Source: Gemmiger sp. An50 (GTDB lineage Bacteria; Bacillota; Clostridia; Oscillospirales; Ruminococcaceae). From it: a stretch of 64,000 nucleotides of DNA. The position numbers and the translations under genes were made by a program. The stretch spans positions 1 to 64,000 of the forward strand of contig NZ_NFID01000005.1 in the NCBI RefSeq assembly GCF_002161595.1. Direction: 5' to 3'. Every line of letters begins with the position of its first letter. The first letter of the stretch is position 1. The notes under the pieces were generated by a model, which had not been told where the DNA came from, did no database searches, and saw only the letters and a program-made list of their open reading frames with translations. This document shows, in pieces, positions 63,349-64,000 of this stretch.

Positions 63349-63762
63349 ATGAAACCGTTATTCTACAAGTTCACCACAGAAAGTCCGGCAGCCTCATATA
63401 TACCGTTTCCACGCTTTCTAATGGACGATTGCTTTGCAGGTCTCGGCAACGATGCAAAGGTGCTGTATGCACTGATGTTGGATCGGGCAAGCATTTCCAA
63501 GGTCAACGGCTATATTGAAAAGGATGGCGCGATCCGGCTCTATTTTACGGTGGAGCAGGCAGAAGAAAAGCTGCATCGCAGCCGTCAAAGCGTCACACGG
63601 ATCTTTCAGCAGCTGGAAAAGAGCGGTTTAATTTGCCGCAAAAAACAGGGTCTCGGCAGACCGGCAGTGATAACACTCAATTATCCGGCCAACGCTAAGC
63701 TCATTACAAAGAAGGAGGTAGCACTGTATGTGGAGGAAAATATGTGTGCAGAAACCGATTGA
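63349..63762 (+). CDS. RepA_N-type replication initiator
   Basis: 137 residues from ATG 63349 with AGGAGG upstream. The segment YIPFPRFLMDDCFAGLGNDA, then KVLYALMLDRASISKVNGY and the winged-helix part EEKLHRSRQSVTRIFQQLEK are the RepA_N signature found in plasmids and integrative elements of Firmicutes. Only the N-terminal domain is present, as often in integrative elements. It overlaps the next gene. Confidence 0.85.
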   Translation: MKPLFYKFTTESPAASYIPFPRFLMDDCFAGLGNDAKVLYALMLDRASISKVNGYIEKDGAIRLYFTVEQAEEKLHRSRQSVTRIFQQLEKSGLICRKKQGLGRPAVITLNYPANAKLITKKEVALYVEENMCAETD

Positions 63763-64000
63763 TCGGCAGCCTGATGGCACCTTACCCCGCCTTACACCCA
63801 AGCAGGCCCGCAGCGTCCGAAGGCTCGTCAAAGGATGCTGCAATTACGCAGACGGCAGCTGCCTGCTGCTGGATGACGGCGAAGAGCAGGTCTGTCCGCA
63901 GAGCATCAGTTACAGCCTGAATTGCCGGTATTTCCGTCACGCAGTGCTGCCCAGTGACCCAAATCTTGAAAATGAGATTTTACGCCCCCGGGGAAGCAGG
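63728..64000 (+). CDS. Cysteine-rich VLP-domain protein, partial
   Basis: ATG 63728 lies inside the end of the RepA_N gene, with GGAGG upstream; the frame is open to the window edge (91 codons). CCNYADGSCLLLDDGEEQVC, then SLNCRYFRHAVLPSD matches the small Cys-rich VLP proteins common in integrative and conjugative elements of gut Firmicutes, usually beside RepA_N and relaxase genes. Function unknown; the Cys pattern suggests metal binding. Confidence 0.8.
   Translation, partial: MWRKICVQKPIDRQPDGTLPRLTPKQARSVRRLVKGCCNYADGSCLLLDDGEEQVCPQSISYSLNCRYFRHAVLPSDPNLENEILRPRGSR

Overview
The window looks like the chromosome of a GC-rich, Gram-positive gut Clostridium of the Oscillospiraceae/Ruminococcaceae type (Faecalibacterium, Gemmiger or Subdoligranulum-like). 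This is inferred from an hrcA-grpE-dnaK-dnaJ operon with a CIRCE operator, two SipW/TasA-type surface loci, Rnf subunits, an FprA-type flavodiiron protein, an ECF-type vitamin transporter subunit and SpoVT-like and Spo0A-C-like regulators. No species call is possible from sequence alone.

Layout. 1-9.1 kb: a surface-fibre locus on the minus strand (a small unnamed protein, a secreted vWA adhesin, a TasA-like protein, a SipW-type signal peptidase, then two more TasA-like proteins) next to a plus-strand regulatory module. That module has a Xer-like tyrosine recombinase, a 238-bp segment between perfect 18-bp inverted repeats, a BTAD/SARP-type regulator with a degenerate GGDEF-like tail, and a paralogue of the small unnamed protein. 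The segment carries a near-consensus promoter (TTGAAA-17-TATTAT) that now points away from the BTAD gene and would point at it after inversion. Direct TTTTAAG repeats with an 11-bp period, the layout expected for SARP-type regulators, sit upstream of -10 boxes in front of both halves of the fibre locus. I read this as an invertible-promoter switch controlling a surface fibre; it is the most interesting item here.

9.2-35.5 kb: glycogen synthase with an unusual Lys/Ala/Glu/Pro repeat extension, transporters, a decayed DUF3795 gene next to a broken AraC gene, an initiator tRNA, a two-component system behind a 172-bp MITE-like insertion with a 6-bp target duplication, the heat-shock operon, SpoVT, an ABC exporter, an SGNH-like secreted protein, a lipid kinase, a divergent MocR/ECF-S pair and a flavodiiron protein. 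35.7-46.3 kb: RNA-related genes (RlmA-like, DEAD-box helicase), rnfA/E/D without the rest of rnf, rpe, and a second two-component system. 46.3-48.7 kb: a TetR gene and a shortened old-yellow-enzyme-like reductase.

48.8-54.9 kb: a second SipW locus (sipW, large TasA-like protein, giant CnaB-type surface protein) behind a perfect consensus promoter. 55-64 kb: a mobile element with a serine recombinase, an uncharacterised soluble-plus-membrane gene pair, a deleted type III restriction-modification system, an AbiE toxin-antitoxin pair, an oriT-like repeat region, a MobC-like gene, a RepA_N-type initiator and a Cys-rich VLP gene running off the end.
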